Positions 1-9,101 of a stretch of 47,506 nucleotides of DNA are shown one piece after another. Position 1 is the first letter of the stretch. Every line of letters begins with the position of its first letter. The translations under genes were made by a program, and so were the position numbers. This DNA comes from an uncultured Alphaproteobacteria bacterium (GTDB lineage: Bacteria > Pseudomonadota > Alphaproteobacteria > HIMB59 > GCA-002718135), in assembly GCA_902518985.1 (NCBI GenBank), contig CABYIF010000008.1, forward strand, positions 1-47,506, given 5' to 3'. The notes beneath the pieces are model-generated. The model made no database searches, was not told where the DNA came from, and worked only from the letters and a program-made list of their open reading frames with translations.

Positions 1-1857
1 ATCATTGATGTTATTTATCATAGTAGTAAAATTTTTATTTTGTTTCTCTGGTAAAAAATCAATATTGGTTGATATTAGGTCATTTGTAATAAGGAGTGAT
101 GTAGAAAAATTTTCTTCATATTTATTATAAGAATAATCTATTAAACATTCTTGAAGTTTAGGATTAATTGGAGGAGGAGAAACTTCAGATGAGTAATAAG
201 ACCTAAGAGGTAAATAATTTACTAATTGTGGAAAATATCCAACTACACCTAATCCAACTAATTGCAGTAAAATAAACACGCTTGCACCTTTCCAAATTTC
301 TGTTGTTTTTATAGATTTTGGCGCAACCCCTCTAAGATAAAATAATGAAAATCCAAATGGTGGAGTTAAAAATGATGTTTGCATATTTACACCAATCATT
401 ACCCCCAGCCAAACCGCAGTAACATTTGCTGATGTTTCAGCTAATAGTATTGGCGCAACTATTGGAACAACAACAATAGCAATTTCTATGAAATCTAAAA
501 AAAAACCTAGTACAAATATAACTGCCATTACAACTATAAATTGTGTCCAAAAACCTCCAGGCAGACTAGTAAGAAAATCCTTAACTATTTCTTCGCCTCC
601 AAAACCTCTAAAAGCTGCTGTTAACATTGCAGCACCAATGAGAATTATAAAGACCATTGACGTGGTTAAACTTGTTTCAATCATTACATTTTTTAAAACA
701 TTATTTATTTTAAATGTTCTCCAAAAACTCCAAACAACACCAACTAGTAAAAATATAACTGCAAATATTGCAATAACTAAAGCTACTACTTCTGATGTTG
801 ATGAGATATTTTTAATATTTAGTTTAAAATTTATAACAATAAAAGTTATTACAATTAATGAAATTATAGTTAGTAAAGCCGGGGTATATTTATTTTTTTT
901 ATCATACAATCTATAACCACCCATCACACCTGCACCAACAGCACCTATGGCACCTGCTTGATTTACTGTTGCAATACCAAGTAATATTGAGCCTAAAACT
1001 ACAAAAATTAGTGCCAATGGCGGGACAAGTGATAAAAAGACTCTCCTAAAAAAATCTCTGTCATAATTTCCATCATAATCTACTGGTGGAACTGCTTCTT
1101 TTTTAAATATTCCAATAAGTAAAACATATAACATGTATAGACCAACAAGAACTAATCCTGGTAAGAAAGCTCCTAAAAACATATTTCCAGCACTAACTGA
1201 GTCTACACTAAATTGACTTGGTATATTTGTTGAGCCTGTAATATTTTTATAATTTTCAATTCTCATATTATCTGCTGCATCTGAAGCTGATGCTAATTGA
1301 TCAGATAAAATTATAAGAACAATTGAAGGGGGTATTATTTGTCCAAGTGTTCCTGAAGAACAAACAATACCTGATGCAAGAGATTTATTATAATTATTTT
1401 TCATCATTGCAGGAAGGGAAATTAAGCCCATTGCAACTACAGTAGCTCCAACTATACCAGTTGTAGCAGCTAATAATGCACCAACAAATATTACAGATAT
1501 GCCTAATCCACCTGGAATTGGGCCAAATAATTGCCCCATACTTATTAATAAGTCTTCTGCAATTTTTGATTTTTCAAGCATTATTCCCATGAAAATAAAA
1601 AGAGGTATTGCAATCAATGTATCTCTTTCTACTTCCCAATATACTCCTCGGAAATTTGTTATTCCTGCATTTAGCCATTGAAAAGGTCCATCAGATATAA
1701 AATATTCGTTTGGGTTACCTTCAATTAAATATCCAGCTAAACCAGCTAAAAATATTGATATTATAGCTGAACCAGGAAGAGCGAAAGCCAATGGATATCC
1801 AGATGCAAGTGCAAAAGCCATTAAAAATATTAATAAAAAAAGAAAAAATAATTCCAT
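1..1857 (-). CDS. TRAP transporter large permease subunit (DctM/TakM type), partial
   Basis: This is the large membrane subunit of a tripartite ATP-independent periplasmic (TRAP) transporter, which moves the solute using an ion gradient. The ORF track misses it because it has no stop inside the window; the frame stays open to base 1, giving at least 619 codons. It starts with ATG at 1857, overlapping the small-subunit stop as TAATG. The product is strongly hydrophobic, with DctM-like stretches such as IPLFIFMGIMLE and GATVVAMGLISLPAMM near the N-terminus and FLDFIEIAIVVVPI and NMQTSFLTPPFGFSLFYLRG toward the C-terminus. It exceeds a standard ~430-residue DctM because of a central insertion and a hydrophilic C-terminal tail of more than 50 residues. 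Substrate class is inferred from the neighbouring TakP-like receptor. Confidence 0.9.
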   Translation of the reverse strand, partial: MELFFLFLLIFLMAFALASGYPLAFALPGSAIISIFLAGLAGYLIEGNPNEYFISDGPFQWLNAGITNFRGVYWEVERDTLIAIPLFIFMGIMLEKSKIAEDLLISMGQLFGPIPGGLGISVIFVGALLAATTGIVGATVVAMGLISLPAMMKNNYNKSLASGIVCSSGTLGQIIPPSIVLIILSDQLASASDAADNMRIENYKNITGSTNIPSQFSVDSVSAGNMFLGAFLPGLVLVGLYMLYVLLIGIFKKEAVPPVDYDGNYDRDFFRRVFLSLVPPLALIFVVLGSILLGIATVNQAGAIGAVGAGVMGGYRLYDKKNKYTPALLTIISLIVITFIVINFKLNIKNISSTSEVVALVIAIFAVIFLLVGVVWSFWRTFKINNVLKNVMIETSLTTSMVFIILIGAAMLTAAFRGFGGEEIVKDFLTSLPGGFWTQFIVVMAVIFVLGFFLDFIEIAIVVVPIVAPILLAETSANVTAVWLGVMIGVNMQTSFLTPPFGFSLFYLRGVAPKSIKTTEIWKGASVFILLQLVGLGVVGYFPQLVNYLPLRSYYSSEVSPPPINPKLQECLIDYSYNKYEENFSTSLLITNDLISTNIDFLPEKQNKNFTTMINNIND

Positions 1858-2780
1858 TATTTATTCTTTCTTATTACTTCTAAACTTCTTAATGAATAAA
1901 CTATAAATTGTATTAGCATTGTAAGAGCAAATATTATCAAAAAACCCGCCATTAAATATTTAATATTCATTCCTTGTGTACTTTGTGATGTTTCAAAATT
2001 CATTATTGGTTGATTTAAAACACATTGCTTACAGTACATTCCGAGAAAAAAAACAGTTAGACAAAGTGGAATACCCAATATTATACTTCCAAAAAGATTC
2101 ACTCGTGCTTTATTTTTTTCACTAAAATTTGTATACAAAACATCAACACGAACATGACCATCTTTAATCAAAGTATAATAACTTCCAAATAAAAATAAAC
2201 TTCCATACCAAAACCTCACTAGATCACTCATCAAAGTTTGCTCATATGAAAAAACAAATCTTAAAATTACAATTTGAAATTCTGCTATAACAACTAGAAA
2301 TGCTAACCAAAAAAAATTAAGAGCTTTGAAATAATACGCAAATATTAAAGACACAAATAAAAGAGGGAAATGAACATATGGAGCTCTGAAAGAATTATTT
2401 GAAAACTTTATGTTCCAACTTTTACCTAAAAACTTTTCAAGAAAGCCTTCAATAATAAGTAAAGAAATAATTGCATCTACTATTCCAATAATAAGAACAG
2501 ACCAAAAACCAAATCGTATTATGAAATCATTAAGTTTTTCAAGATTATTAGCAAGAGTAATGTTATCTAAATTTTTATTATAATTAATAAAAATTATTGG
2601 AGCTAAAACTGCAAAAACATAGAAAAAAAATTGAATTAATGAGTAAATATTTACTGACTCATAAAGTGTGAAAGGACCTGGCCAATCACCTGCAAATGTC
2701 AAATAATTATTAATTAGAAATGCAAATACGATTAAAATTAGACTAATGGAAAGAAATTTTGAAATATTAATGATGTTCAT
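1857..2780 (-). CDS. TRAP transporter small permease subunit (DctQ/TakQ type)
   Basis: This is the small membrane subunit that partners with the DctM protein encoded immediately downstream. The 307-residue product is longer than a minimal DctQ (~170). The N-terminal ~120 residues add extra hydrophobic helices, and the canonical DctQ domain occupies about residues 150-300. The typical DctQ pattern is visible: an aromatic helix around FLVVIAEFQIVILRFVF, then a W-rich segment and the GHVRVDVLY motif. The gene lies 43 nt after dctP, with a stem-loop in the gap, and overlaps dctM by one base, so the three genes form one operon. Long DctQ forms with extra N-terminal helices occur in the TakQ/FcbT2 group, which fits the receptor type. 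Confidence 0.88.
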   Translation of the reverse strand: MNIINISKFLSISLILIVFAFLINNYLTFAGDWPGPFTLYESVNIYSLIQFFFYVFAVLAPIIFINYNKNLDNITLANNLEKLNDFIIRFGFWSVLIIGIVDAIISLLIIEGFLEKFLGKSWNIKFSNNSFRAPYVHFPLLFVSLIFAYYFKALNFFWLAFLVVIAEFQIVILRFVFSYEQTLMSDLVRFWYGSLFLFGSYYTLIKDGHVRVDVLYTNFSEKNKARVNLFGSIILGIPLCLTVFFLGMYCKQCVLNQPIMNFETSQSTQGMNIKYLMAGFLIIFALTMLIQFIVYSLRSLEVIRKNK

Positions 2781-2788
2781 ATAAATTT

Positions 2789-2811
2789 AGTGGGGAGTTT
2801 AACTCCCCACT
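2789..2811 (-). promoter_or_regulatory. Intercistronic stem-loop between TRAP receptor and permease genes
   Basis: A perfect 9-bp inverted repeat (AGTGGGGAG / CTCCCCACT, 5-nt loop) lies in the 43-nt gap between dctP and dctQ. It is not followed by a U-run on the transcribed minus strand, so it does not look like an intrinsic terminator. Stem-loops in this position commonly protect the upstream mRNA segment, so that the binding protein is made in excess of the permeases. That role is inferred here. Confidence 0.6.
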
Positions 2812-2823
2812 TAAAACAGAATT

Positions 2824-3930
2824 TTAACTTTCAAGTACTCTATTTCTTTGAGTAAAGAAAGCTGAGTCAGCTTTTTTCAACCAACCACTTATTTCACTTC
2901 TTGACTGTTTGAAGCTTGCGAGAATTCTACCAGTAAGTTCGTTACCTTCAGCTAGCTCTTCGTAAAGCTCCTCTGCAGCTTCTCCCATTGCATCAATAAC
3001 ATCTTCATTAAACTCTCTAAGTTCTACACCATGATCGTTTACAAGTCTTTGTAACGCAGCTCCATTATTAGCATTATATTCAGTCAACATTCTTTCATTT
3101 TGAACTGTTGAGGCGTGCTCAATAATCATTTGATCTGTCTTACTTAAACTAGTTAACCAAGATTTATTACAACCAAGAGTAATTAACGTTCCTGGTTCAT
3201 GACAACCAGGCCAATAATAATACTTAGCAGCTTCATAAAATCTTGATCTTTCATCATTCCATGGACCTACCCATTCTGTAGCGTCAATAGTTCCATTGAT
3301 TAAGTTTTCATAGATTTGTCCTCCTGGAACACCTACTACAGATAGTCCAAGTTTTGACATCATCATTCCACCTAAACCAGGAATTCTCATTTTAAGACCT
3401 TTGAAGTCATCTGGTGAATTTATTTCTTTATTAAACCATCCTCCCATTTGTACTCCTGAGTTTCCAGCCATAAAGTTTTTCAAACCAAATTCATCTCCAA
3501 GCTCATCCCATAGCTCTTGTCCACCGCCATGTCTTATCCATCCATTGATTTCAGTTGCAATCATTCCAAAAGGAACTGCTGCGAAGAACCCCCAACCTGG
3601 ATGTTGTCCAACCCAATAGTAGTCTGCACTGTTATACATTTGTGCATTACCAGAAGTAACTTCTGTGAATACATCAAGTGGCCCAACTCTCTCTCCTCCA
3701 GCAAAGTGATTTACCACAATTCGTCCATCACTTAAGTCTGATATTCTTTGAGAAACAGCTTCTGCACCTGTACCTAAACCAGGATAGCCTCTTCCCCAAG
3801 TAGCAACGCAATTGACTTCAATTCTATCAGCAGCAATAGCTGGAGCTGGAAAAGATGATATTGCAGCTGCAGCTGCCCCACCAATCCCTGCTTTTTTAAG
3901 GAAGTCACGTCTTTTAAAGTTTTTTTTCAT
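2824..3930 (-). CDS. TRAP transporter solute-binding protein, TakP-like (2-oxoacid type)
   Basis: This is the periplasmic receptor of the TRAP system. The N-terminus carries a twin-arginine signal (KRRDFLKKAG, then an Ala-rich h-region ending APAIAA), so it is predicted to be exported folded by Tat. Mature-protein motifs resemble TakP, the Rhodobacter 2-oxoacid receptor: GVQMGGWFNKEI, LKMRIPGLGG, and NGTIDATEWVGPWND with the conserved substrate-proximal Arg and the EWVGP segment. Length (368 aa) is normal for the family. A GGGAGG Shine-Dalgarno sequence sits just upstream of the ATG, consistent with high expression. The likely ligands are pyruvate or other 2-oxoacids; lactate or related hydroxy acids cannot be excluded. 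Confidence 0.9.
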   Translation of the reverse strand: MKKNFKRRDFLKKAGIGGAAAAAISSFPAPAIAADRIEVNCVATWGRGYPGLGTGAEAVSQRISDLSDGRIVVNHFAGGERVGPLDVFTEVTSGNAQMYNSADYYWVGQHPGWGFFAAVPFGMIATEINGWIRHGGGQELWDELGDEFGLKNFMAGNSGVQMGGWFNKEINSPDDFKGLKMRIPGLGGMMMSKLGLSVVGVPGGQIYENLINGTIDATEWVGPWNDERSRFYEAAKYYYWPGCHEPGTLITLGCNKSWLTSLSKTDQMIIEHASTVQNERMLTEYNANNGAALQRLVNDHGVELREFNEDVIDAMGEAAEELYEELAEGNELTGRILASFKQSRSEISGWLKKADSAFFTQRNRVLES

Positions 3931-3977
3931 ATGTCCTCCCGAGATTATATGAATTAATTAATTAATTTAATGATAGA

Positions 3978-4004
3978 ATTATACAAAAATAGAATATCTA
4001 TCAA
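3978..4004 (-). promoter_or_regulatory. Candidate sigma70 promoter of dctPQM
   Basis: On the minus strand TTGATA is followed after 15 nt by a perfect TATAAT, placing transcription start near 3971 and leaving a leader of about 40 nt before dctP. The spacer is short (15 instead of 17), so the call is tentative. The box lies in the 115-nt gap between gcdH and dctP. Confidence 0.4.
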
Positions 4005-4045
4005 TTTCTAAAATTTATAAATAACTATTAATAAGTATAAAATTA

Positions 4046-5221
4046 TTAAAAACTTGAAATTCCAGTCTGATTTTTACCCAATATCAAAGAATGAATATCC
4101 TCAGCACCCTCATAAGTTTTAACTGTTTCAAGATTTACTAGATGTCTCATTACGTGATATTCTTCAAGTAATCCATTTGCACCTAGCATGTCTCTTGCCT
4201 CTCTAGCTATATTTAGAGATTTTTGGCAATTATTTTTCTTTAATACACTAATAGCATTAATTATATCTTTGCCTTCATCTAAGGCTTTTGCCGTAAGTAA
4301 ACATGAAGCTAGGCCAAGATTAATTTCAATTTGCATTTCAGACAATTTTTTTTGAATAAGTTGATTAGCTGCTAAAGTTTTTTTAAACATAATTCTATTT
4401 TCCACATAATCTTTTGCAATCATCCAACACTCTGTTGCACTACCCAATACTCCCCAACTAATTCCAAATCTTGCTTTATTAAGGCAGCTAAAAACAGATT
4501 TCCATCCATTTGTATTTTCTAATTTTGAATCTTTTGGCACAAAAACGTTGTTTAATACAATTTGACCAGTTGGACTTATTTTTAAACTTGTTTTATTATT
4601 TATTATAGATGTTTTTAATCCATTGAAGTTTTTTTCTAAAATAAATCCTTCAATACTTTTATTATCTTTATTTTCTTCTACAGCCCAAATTATAAAAATA
4701 TCAGCTATTGGTGCATTTGTTATCCAATTTTTAGATCCGTTTAAAATATAACCATCTTTAGTTTTTTTAAAAGTTGTTTTCATTGATGATGGATCAGATC
4801 CTGCCTCACTTTCAGTTAATCCAAAACAACCAATTTTTTTTCCATTAATCAATTCAGGTAAATATTTATCTTTTTGTTTATTTGATCCAAATTCACTAAT
4901 AGGATGTATTACTAATGATGATTGAACAGATATTGATGATCTATAACTACTGTCAACTTTTTCAAATTCATAAGCTACAAGACCATAAGCTAGATTTGAC
5001 GTGCCAGAACCTCCATGAGATTTAATAGTTTGACCTAACACTCCAAGAGCACCAAACTTAGGATATAGATTTTTATCAAAATAATGATTTTTATTCATTT
5101 CAATAACTGATGGCCTTAGCTCTTTGTTGCAGAAATTACTTACATTTTTTTGTATTTTAATCTCTTCTTCAGATAGATGAGACTGAACGTAAAAAGGGTC
5201 AAACCAATTATTTTGTTTCAT
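4046..5221 (-). CDS. gcdH: Glutaryl-CoA dehydrogenase
   Basis: This is an FAD-dependent acyl-CoA dehydrogenase, predicted to oxidise and decarboxylate glutaryl-CoA to crotonyl-CoA in lysine and aromatic degradation, passing electrons to ETF. The acyl-CoA dehydrogenase signatures are visible: GCFGLTESEAGSDPSSM, then GSKNWITNAPIADIFIIWA. The C-terminal TYEGAEDIHSLILGKNQTGI is the form typical of glutaryl-CoA dehydrogenases, and its Glu is the catalytic base. At 391 residues the length matches the family. It is divergent from rpiB with only 44 nt between start codons. Lying upstream of the TRAP operon on the same strand, it may belong to the same catabolic programme, but a 115-nt gap with a candidate promoter separates them. 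Confidence 0.88.
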   Translation of the reverse strand: MKQNNWFDPFYVQSHLSEEEIKIQKNVSNFCNKELRPSVIEMNKNHYFDKNLYPKFGALGVLGQTIKSHGGSGTSNLAYGLVAYEFEKVDSSYRSSISVQSSLVIHPISEFGSNKQKDKYLPELINGKKIGCFGLTESEAGSDPSSMKTTFKKTKDGYILNGSKNWITNAPIADIFIIWAVEENKDNKSIEGFILEKNFNGLKTSIINNKTSLKISPTGQIVLNNVFVPKDSKLENTNGWKSVFSCLNKARFGISWGVLGSATECWMIAKDYVENRIMFKKTLAANQLIQKKLSEMQIEINLGLASCLLTAKALDEGKDIINAISVLKKNNCQKSLNIAREARDMLGANGLLEEYHVMRHLVNLETVKTYEGAEDIHSLILGKNQTGISSF

Positions 5222-5265
5222 ACAATATTAGGCATTATCATTTTTTTAATGTAAATAACCATAAA

Positions 5266-5685
5266 ATGAAAAATAAAACAGTATATATTGCCTCAGATCA
5301 TGCAGGATTTAAACTCAAAATGCAGCTTTTAAAAATATTTCCTAAATTAGCTGATTTAGGAACAAAGTCTAATGAAAGTGTTGACTATCCTGATTTTGCA
5401 CACAAATTAACAAAACATGTTCTTAAGAATAAAGAAAATGTTGGTATTTTAATTTGTGGAACTGGAGTGGGCATGAGTATTGCAGCAAATAGAAAAAAAG
5501 GTATTAGGGCTGGTCTTGTAAATAGTTCAAAAATAGCAAGATTGATAAGAAAGCACAATGATGCTAATGTACTTGTTTTACCAGGAAGGTTTATTAATAC
5601 AAATGAAGCAAAAAAATGTGTTCAGACTTTTTTATCTACTAAGTTTGAGTCTGGGCGTCACAAGAAAAGGATAAAAAAAATATGA
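5266..5685 (+). CDS. rpiB: Ribose-5-phosphate isomerase B
   Basis: It interconverts ribose-5-phosphate and ribulose-5-phosphate in the cytosolic pentose phosphate pathway. RpiB hallmarks are present: [12 protein letters not shown] at the N-terminus, the active-site loop [14 protein letters not shown] with the catalytic Cys, and the [12 protein letters not shown] segment carrying the conserved His. It is 139 residues, about normal. Its stop overlaps the glyA start as ATGA, so the two are translationally coupled. rpiB-glyA-nrdR-rib is a conserved alphaproteobacterial arrangement and links pentose, serine/glycine and riboflavin metabolism in one transcript. Confidence 0.93.
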   Translation: MKNKTVYIASDHAGFKLKMQLLKIFPKLADLGTKSNESVDYPDFAHKLTKHVLKNKENVGILICGTGVGMSIAANRKKGIRAGLVNSSKIARLIRKHNDANVLVLPGRFINTNEAKKCVQTFLSTKFESGRHKKRIKKI

Positions 5686-6971
5686 AATCAGATTTGTTTA
5701 CAAAAGGAATTAAAGAGGCAGATCCCGAAGTTTATGGAACTTTAAGAAGTGAATTGCAGAGACAACAAAACCAAATTGAATTGATTGCTTCAGAAAATAT
5801 TGCCTCAAGGTCAATTTTAAATGCTCAGGGCTCAGTTATGACCAATAAATATGCAGAGGGTTATCCTGGTAAAAGATATTATGGTGGATGCGAATTTGTT
5901 GATCAAGCTGAAGAAATTGCGCTAGAAAGAGTAAAAAAATTATTTAATTGTAAGTATGCTAACTTACAACCCCATAGTGGTGCGCAAGCTAACCAAGCTG
6001 TATTTCTTGCACTACTTCAACCACATGACACCATCTTAGGTATGTCTCTTGCTTCAGGAGGTCATTTAACCCATGGAGCTAAACCTAATTTATCAGGTAA
6101 GTGGTTTAATGCAGTTCAATATGGAGTGAAAAAAGAAGGTAACGACAAAGATCTTATTGATTATGATGAGGTAGAAGCACTGGCTTTAGAACATAAACCT
6201 AAAATGATAATTGCTGGAGCCTCAGCTTATCCTAGAGTAATTGACTGGAAACGTTTTAGAGAAATTGCTGATAAAGTTGGAGCATATTTTCTTGTAGATA
6301 TGGCTCACTATTCAGGTTTAGTTGCTGGAAAACAATATCCTAACCCTATTGAACATGCTCATATCGTTACATCAACTACTCATAAAACCTTAAGAGGTGC
6401 AAGAAGTGCGATGATTTTAACCAATGATGAGGAATTATATAAGAAAATTAATTCCGCTGTCTTCCCTGGTTTGCAAGGAGGTCCATTAATGCATGTCATT
6501 GCAGCAAGAGCAGTTTGTTTTGGTGAGGCATTAAAGCCAGAATTTGAAGAATATATAAAGAATGTTATCGCTAGTGCGAAAATTATGGCACTAACACTTG
6601 TAGATAGAGGATTCAGAATAGTTACTGGAGGAACTGACTCACATATTGTTTGGTTAGATTTAACTCCAAAAGGCTTAACAGGAGATAAAGCAGAAAAAAT
6701 TCTTGAGGAAGTAGGTCTTGCTTGCAACAAAAATGCTATTCCTTACGATCCAAATCCTCCAAAAGTAACAAGTGGATTAAGGTTTGGAACTGCAGCAGCT
6801 ACAACTAGAGGATTTAATCAAGAAGATTTTAAAGAAGTTGGGAATATGATAGCCGATATCTTAGACAGTCTTTTATTAGATGAAATAAAAAGACAGGAAG
6901 TATTTAACAAAACTAGATCAGATGTAATTAGTTTATGTAGTAAGTACCCTATTTATGACGAGGCTTTTTAA
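5682..6971 (+). CDS. glyA: Serine hydroxymethyltransferase
   Basis: This PLP enzyme converts serine plus tetrahydrofolate to glycine plus methylene-tetrahydrofolate, the main source of C1 units. The sequence (429 aa, normal length) shows [25 protein letters not shown] and the PLP-lysine region [15 protein letters not shown]. The start ATG overlaps the rpiB stop. The stop overlaps the nrdR start by one base (TAATG). An alternative ORF on the minus strand (6380-6730) is a shadow. Confidence 0.97.
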   Translation: MKSDLFTKGIKEADPEVYGTLRSELQRQQNQIELIASENIASRSILNAQGSVMTNKYAEGYPGKRYYGGCEFVDQAEEIALERVKKLFNCKYANLQPHSGAQANQAVFLALLQPHDTILGMSLASGGHLTHGAKPNLSGKWFNAVQYGVKKEGNDKDLIDYDEVEALALEHKPKMIIAGASAYPRVIDWKRFREIADKVGAYFLVDMAHYSGLVAGKQYPNPIEHAHIVTSTTHKTLRGARSAMILTNDEELYKKINSAVFPGLQGGPLMHVIAARAVCFGEALKPEFEEYIKNVIASAKIMALTLVDRGFRIVTGGTDSHIVWLDLTPKGLTGDKAEKILEEVGLACNKNAIPYDPNPPKVTSGLRFGTAAATTRGFNQEDFKEVGNMIADILDSLLLDEIKRQEVFNKTRSDVISLCSKYPIYDEAF

Positions 6972-7423
6972 TGAGATGTCCTTTTTGCAGCAATGAGGAC
7001 TCACAAGTAAAAGACTCAAGGCCAACGGAGGATAACACAGCTATAAGAAGAAGAAGAATATGTGAACAATGTGGATCTAGATTTACTACTTTCGAAAGAA
7101 TTCAATTAAGGGATTTGATTGTTATAAAAAGTAAAGGTCAAAAAGAAAATTTTGATCGTGATAAAATGTTCAGGTCTTTATCTTTAGCTTTAAGAAAAAG
7201 AAACATAGATAATGAAAAAATAGAAAAAATAGTTAATGCAATTGTTCGTAAATTAGAAAATTCTGGAGAAACAGAAATAAAGTCAAATATAATTGGCCAA
7301 TATATCATGGAAGCTTTGCTTCATTTGGATCAAGTAGCTTATGTAAGGTTTGCATCAGTCTATAAAAATTTTAGAGAAGCAAAAGACTTTGAGGATTTTC
7401 TTGGAAACTTAGAAGACAAATAA
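6971..7423 (+). CDS. nrdR: Transcriptional repressor NrdR
   Basis: NrdR is a zinc-ribbon/ATP-cone repressor of ribonucleotide reductase genes that senses ATP/dATP. The N-terminal zinc ribbon is intact (MRCPFC...[14 protein letters not shown], two CxxC pairs), followed by an ATP-cone from about residue 48 ([16 protein letters not shown]). The length of 150 aa is normal. It sits between glyA and ribD, as in most Alphaproteobacteria. Confidence 0.96.
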   Translation: MRCPFCSNEDSQVKDSRPTEDNTAIRRRRICEQCGSRFTTFERIQLRDLIVIKSKGQKENFDRDKMFRSLSLALRKRNIDNEKIEKIVNAIVRKLENSGETEIKSNIIGQYIMEALLHLDQVAYVRFASVYKNFREAKDFEDFLGNLEDK

Positions 7424-7428
7424 ATTAA

Positions 7429-8511
7429 GTGTCTCAAATAAATTATAAAATGATTGCTTTAGCTCATGATATTGCAAGAAAAAAGTTTGGCCAAACCTTT
7501 CCTAATCCAACCGTAGGTTGTGTAATTGCTAAAAATTCAAAAATTATTTCAAAAGCAGTAACTAATTTTTCTGGTAGACCTCATGCAGAAGAAATAGCAT
7601 TGGCAAAAGCTGGTTCAAAATCAAAAGGCGCAACAATGTATGTAACTCTTGAACCATGTTTTCACAGTTCTCGAAATGGTTCATGCACTGATCAAATATT
7701 AAGAGCAGGGATAAAAGAAATATTTATTTCAGTCGCTGATCCAGATACTCGAACAAATAATAAAAGTATTAAGAAGTTAAAAAAAAATAATGTAATCGTT
7801 AATGTAGGCTTAGATAAGGATAAAACTTACAAGTTAAATAATTTTTTTTTTACAAGTATAAAAAAAAAACAACCATTTACAAAAGTAAAATTAGCTATTT
7901 CTGATGATGAAAAAATAGCATGGTATAATTATAAAAGTAAGTGGATATCAAATGAATATAGTCGAGAATATGCTCATAAACTAAGATCAATGAGTCAAGC
8001 TATTTTAACTACTTCAAAGACCTTAATGAAGGATAATCCAAGTCTAACAATTAGACTTAAAAAAAATCTAGAAACACACATTCCAATTATTGTTATTGAT
8101 AAAGATCTTAAAATACCAACGAATTCAAAAATATTGAGAGACATATCCAAAAAAAGGATAATAATCTTTACTTCAAGAAAAAATAAAAAATATGAAGATT
8201 TAACAAAACTTGGTTGTGAGCTAATTTTTTGTAAACTAAATAAAGATAAGAAATTAAATTTAAAAAAAATTTTTTATATAATTTATTCTTTAAAAATTTC
8301 TGATATTTTAGTTGAAGCTGGAGGTATCTTCTTTACTGATTTGATAAAAAATAAACTAGTTGATGAATTACATATATTCAAATCAAAAAAAATTATAGGT
8401 AAAAATGGAAAACCAGCTATTTGGGGTAAAAGTTTGAGTGATTTAAAATTGTATTTGAGTGAAGTAAAAAAATTTAAAGAAGATAAATATTATAACTATA
8501 GGTTAATTTAA
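7429..8511 (+). CDS. ribD: Riboflavin biosynthesis deaminase/reductase RibD
   Basis: This bifunctional enzyme deaminates the pyrimidine product of GTP cyclohydrolase II, then reduces its ribosyl side chain. The N-terminal deaminase zinc site is visible (PHAEEIALAKAG, then LEPCFHSSRNGSC). The C-terminal reductase domain spans about residues 145-360 and contains the conserved VEAGG segment. The annotated start is GTG at 7429, 5 nt after nrdR; an ATG at 7450 is the alternative and would remove seven residues. It overlaps ribE by one base (TAATG). The reductase half is very Lys/Asn-rich, in line with the local AT bias. Confidence 0.93.
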   Translation: MSQINYKMIALAHDIARKKFGQTFPNPTVGCVIAKNSKIISKAVTNFSGRPHAEEIALAKAGSKSKGATMYVTLEPCFHSSRNGSCTDQILRAGIKEIFISVADPDTRTNNKSIKKLKKNNVIVNVGLDKDKTYKLNNFFFTSIKKKQPFTKVKLAISDDEKIAWYNYKSKWISNEYSREYAHKLRSMSQAILTTSKTLMKDNPSLTIRLKKNLETHIPIIVIDKDLKIPTNSKILRDISKKRIIIFTSRKNKKYEDLTKLGCELIFCKLNKDKKLNLKKIFYIIYSLKISDILVEAGGIFFTDLIKNKLVDELHIFKSKKIIGKNGKPAIWGKSLSDLKLYLSEVKKFKEDKYYNYRLI

Positions 8512-9101
8512 TGTTTACTGGTATCATTCAAGATTTAGGCTATATTAAAAATTTAAGTAATGGATTGTATCAAATTACAACAAATCTTGATTTAACTAAT
8601 TCTATGGAAGGTTCCTCAATTTCATGTAACGGTGTTTGTTTAACTGCAAAAAATATAAAACAAAATAAAGATAATACATTTATTTTTGAAGCAAACATAG
8701 GTGAGGAAACACTCTCAAGAACTAACTTAGGTAAAAATATTTTAACTGGTGAAAAAATTAATTTAGAAAAATCTCTTAAAATTGGAGAAGAGATTGGAGG
8801 ACATTTTGTTTATGGCCATGTTGATACAATTACAACCGTAAAAAAAATTGTAAAGTTAAATAATAGTTGGGAATATTATTTTGATAAAAATTTTCAAAAT
8901 AATAATAGATTTATAGCTGAAAAGGCATCAATTGCAATCAATGGAGTTTCTCTAACAATAGCAAATGTTTCACATGACGCATTTAATATTTCAGTTATAG
9001 AACATACCTATAAAAAAACTAATCTTCAGTATTTAAAAATAGATAATACTGTTAATGTTGAATTTGATTATTTAGCTAGGTTTATTTTTAAAAATGAATA
9101 A
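8511..9101 (+). CDS. ribE: Riboflavin synthase alpha subunit
   Basis: It dismutates two molecules of 6,7-dimethyl-8-ribityllumazine to riboflavin and the pyrimidine substrate of lumazine synthase. Two tandem lumazine-binding barrels are visible: MFTGIIQDLG starts the first (with SCNGVCLTA) and GHFVYGHVDTI begins the second (with SIAINGVSLTIA). The product is 196 aa, normal length. It overlaps ribBA by 8 nt. Some authors name this gene ribC. Confidence 0.95.
   Translation: MFTGIIQDLGYIKNLSNGLYQITTNLDLTNSMEGSSISCNGVCLTAKNIKQNKDNTFIFEANIGEETLSRTNLGKNILTGEKINLEKSLKIGEEIGGHFVYGHVDTITTVKKIVKLNNSWEYYFDKNFQNNNRFIAEKASIAINGVSLTIANVSHDAFNISVIEHTYKKTNLQYLKIDNTVNVEFDYLARFIFKNE

Noticed and set aside
488-1681. 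Plus-strand ORFs 488-916 and 1499-1681
   Set aside because: They are shadows of the TRAP large-subunit gene on the minus strand, whose protein matches DctM; their own products are low-complexity without recognisable features.
3401-3735. Plus-strand ORFs inside the TRAP receptor gene
   Set aside because: Antisense frames of dctP; no start context or recognisable product.
3951-3969. TTAA tandem run (ATTAATTAATTAATTAA) before dctP as a repeat element
   Set aside because: Simple low-complexity AT sequence expected in a genome of this composition; no copy elsewhere in the window was noticed.
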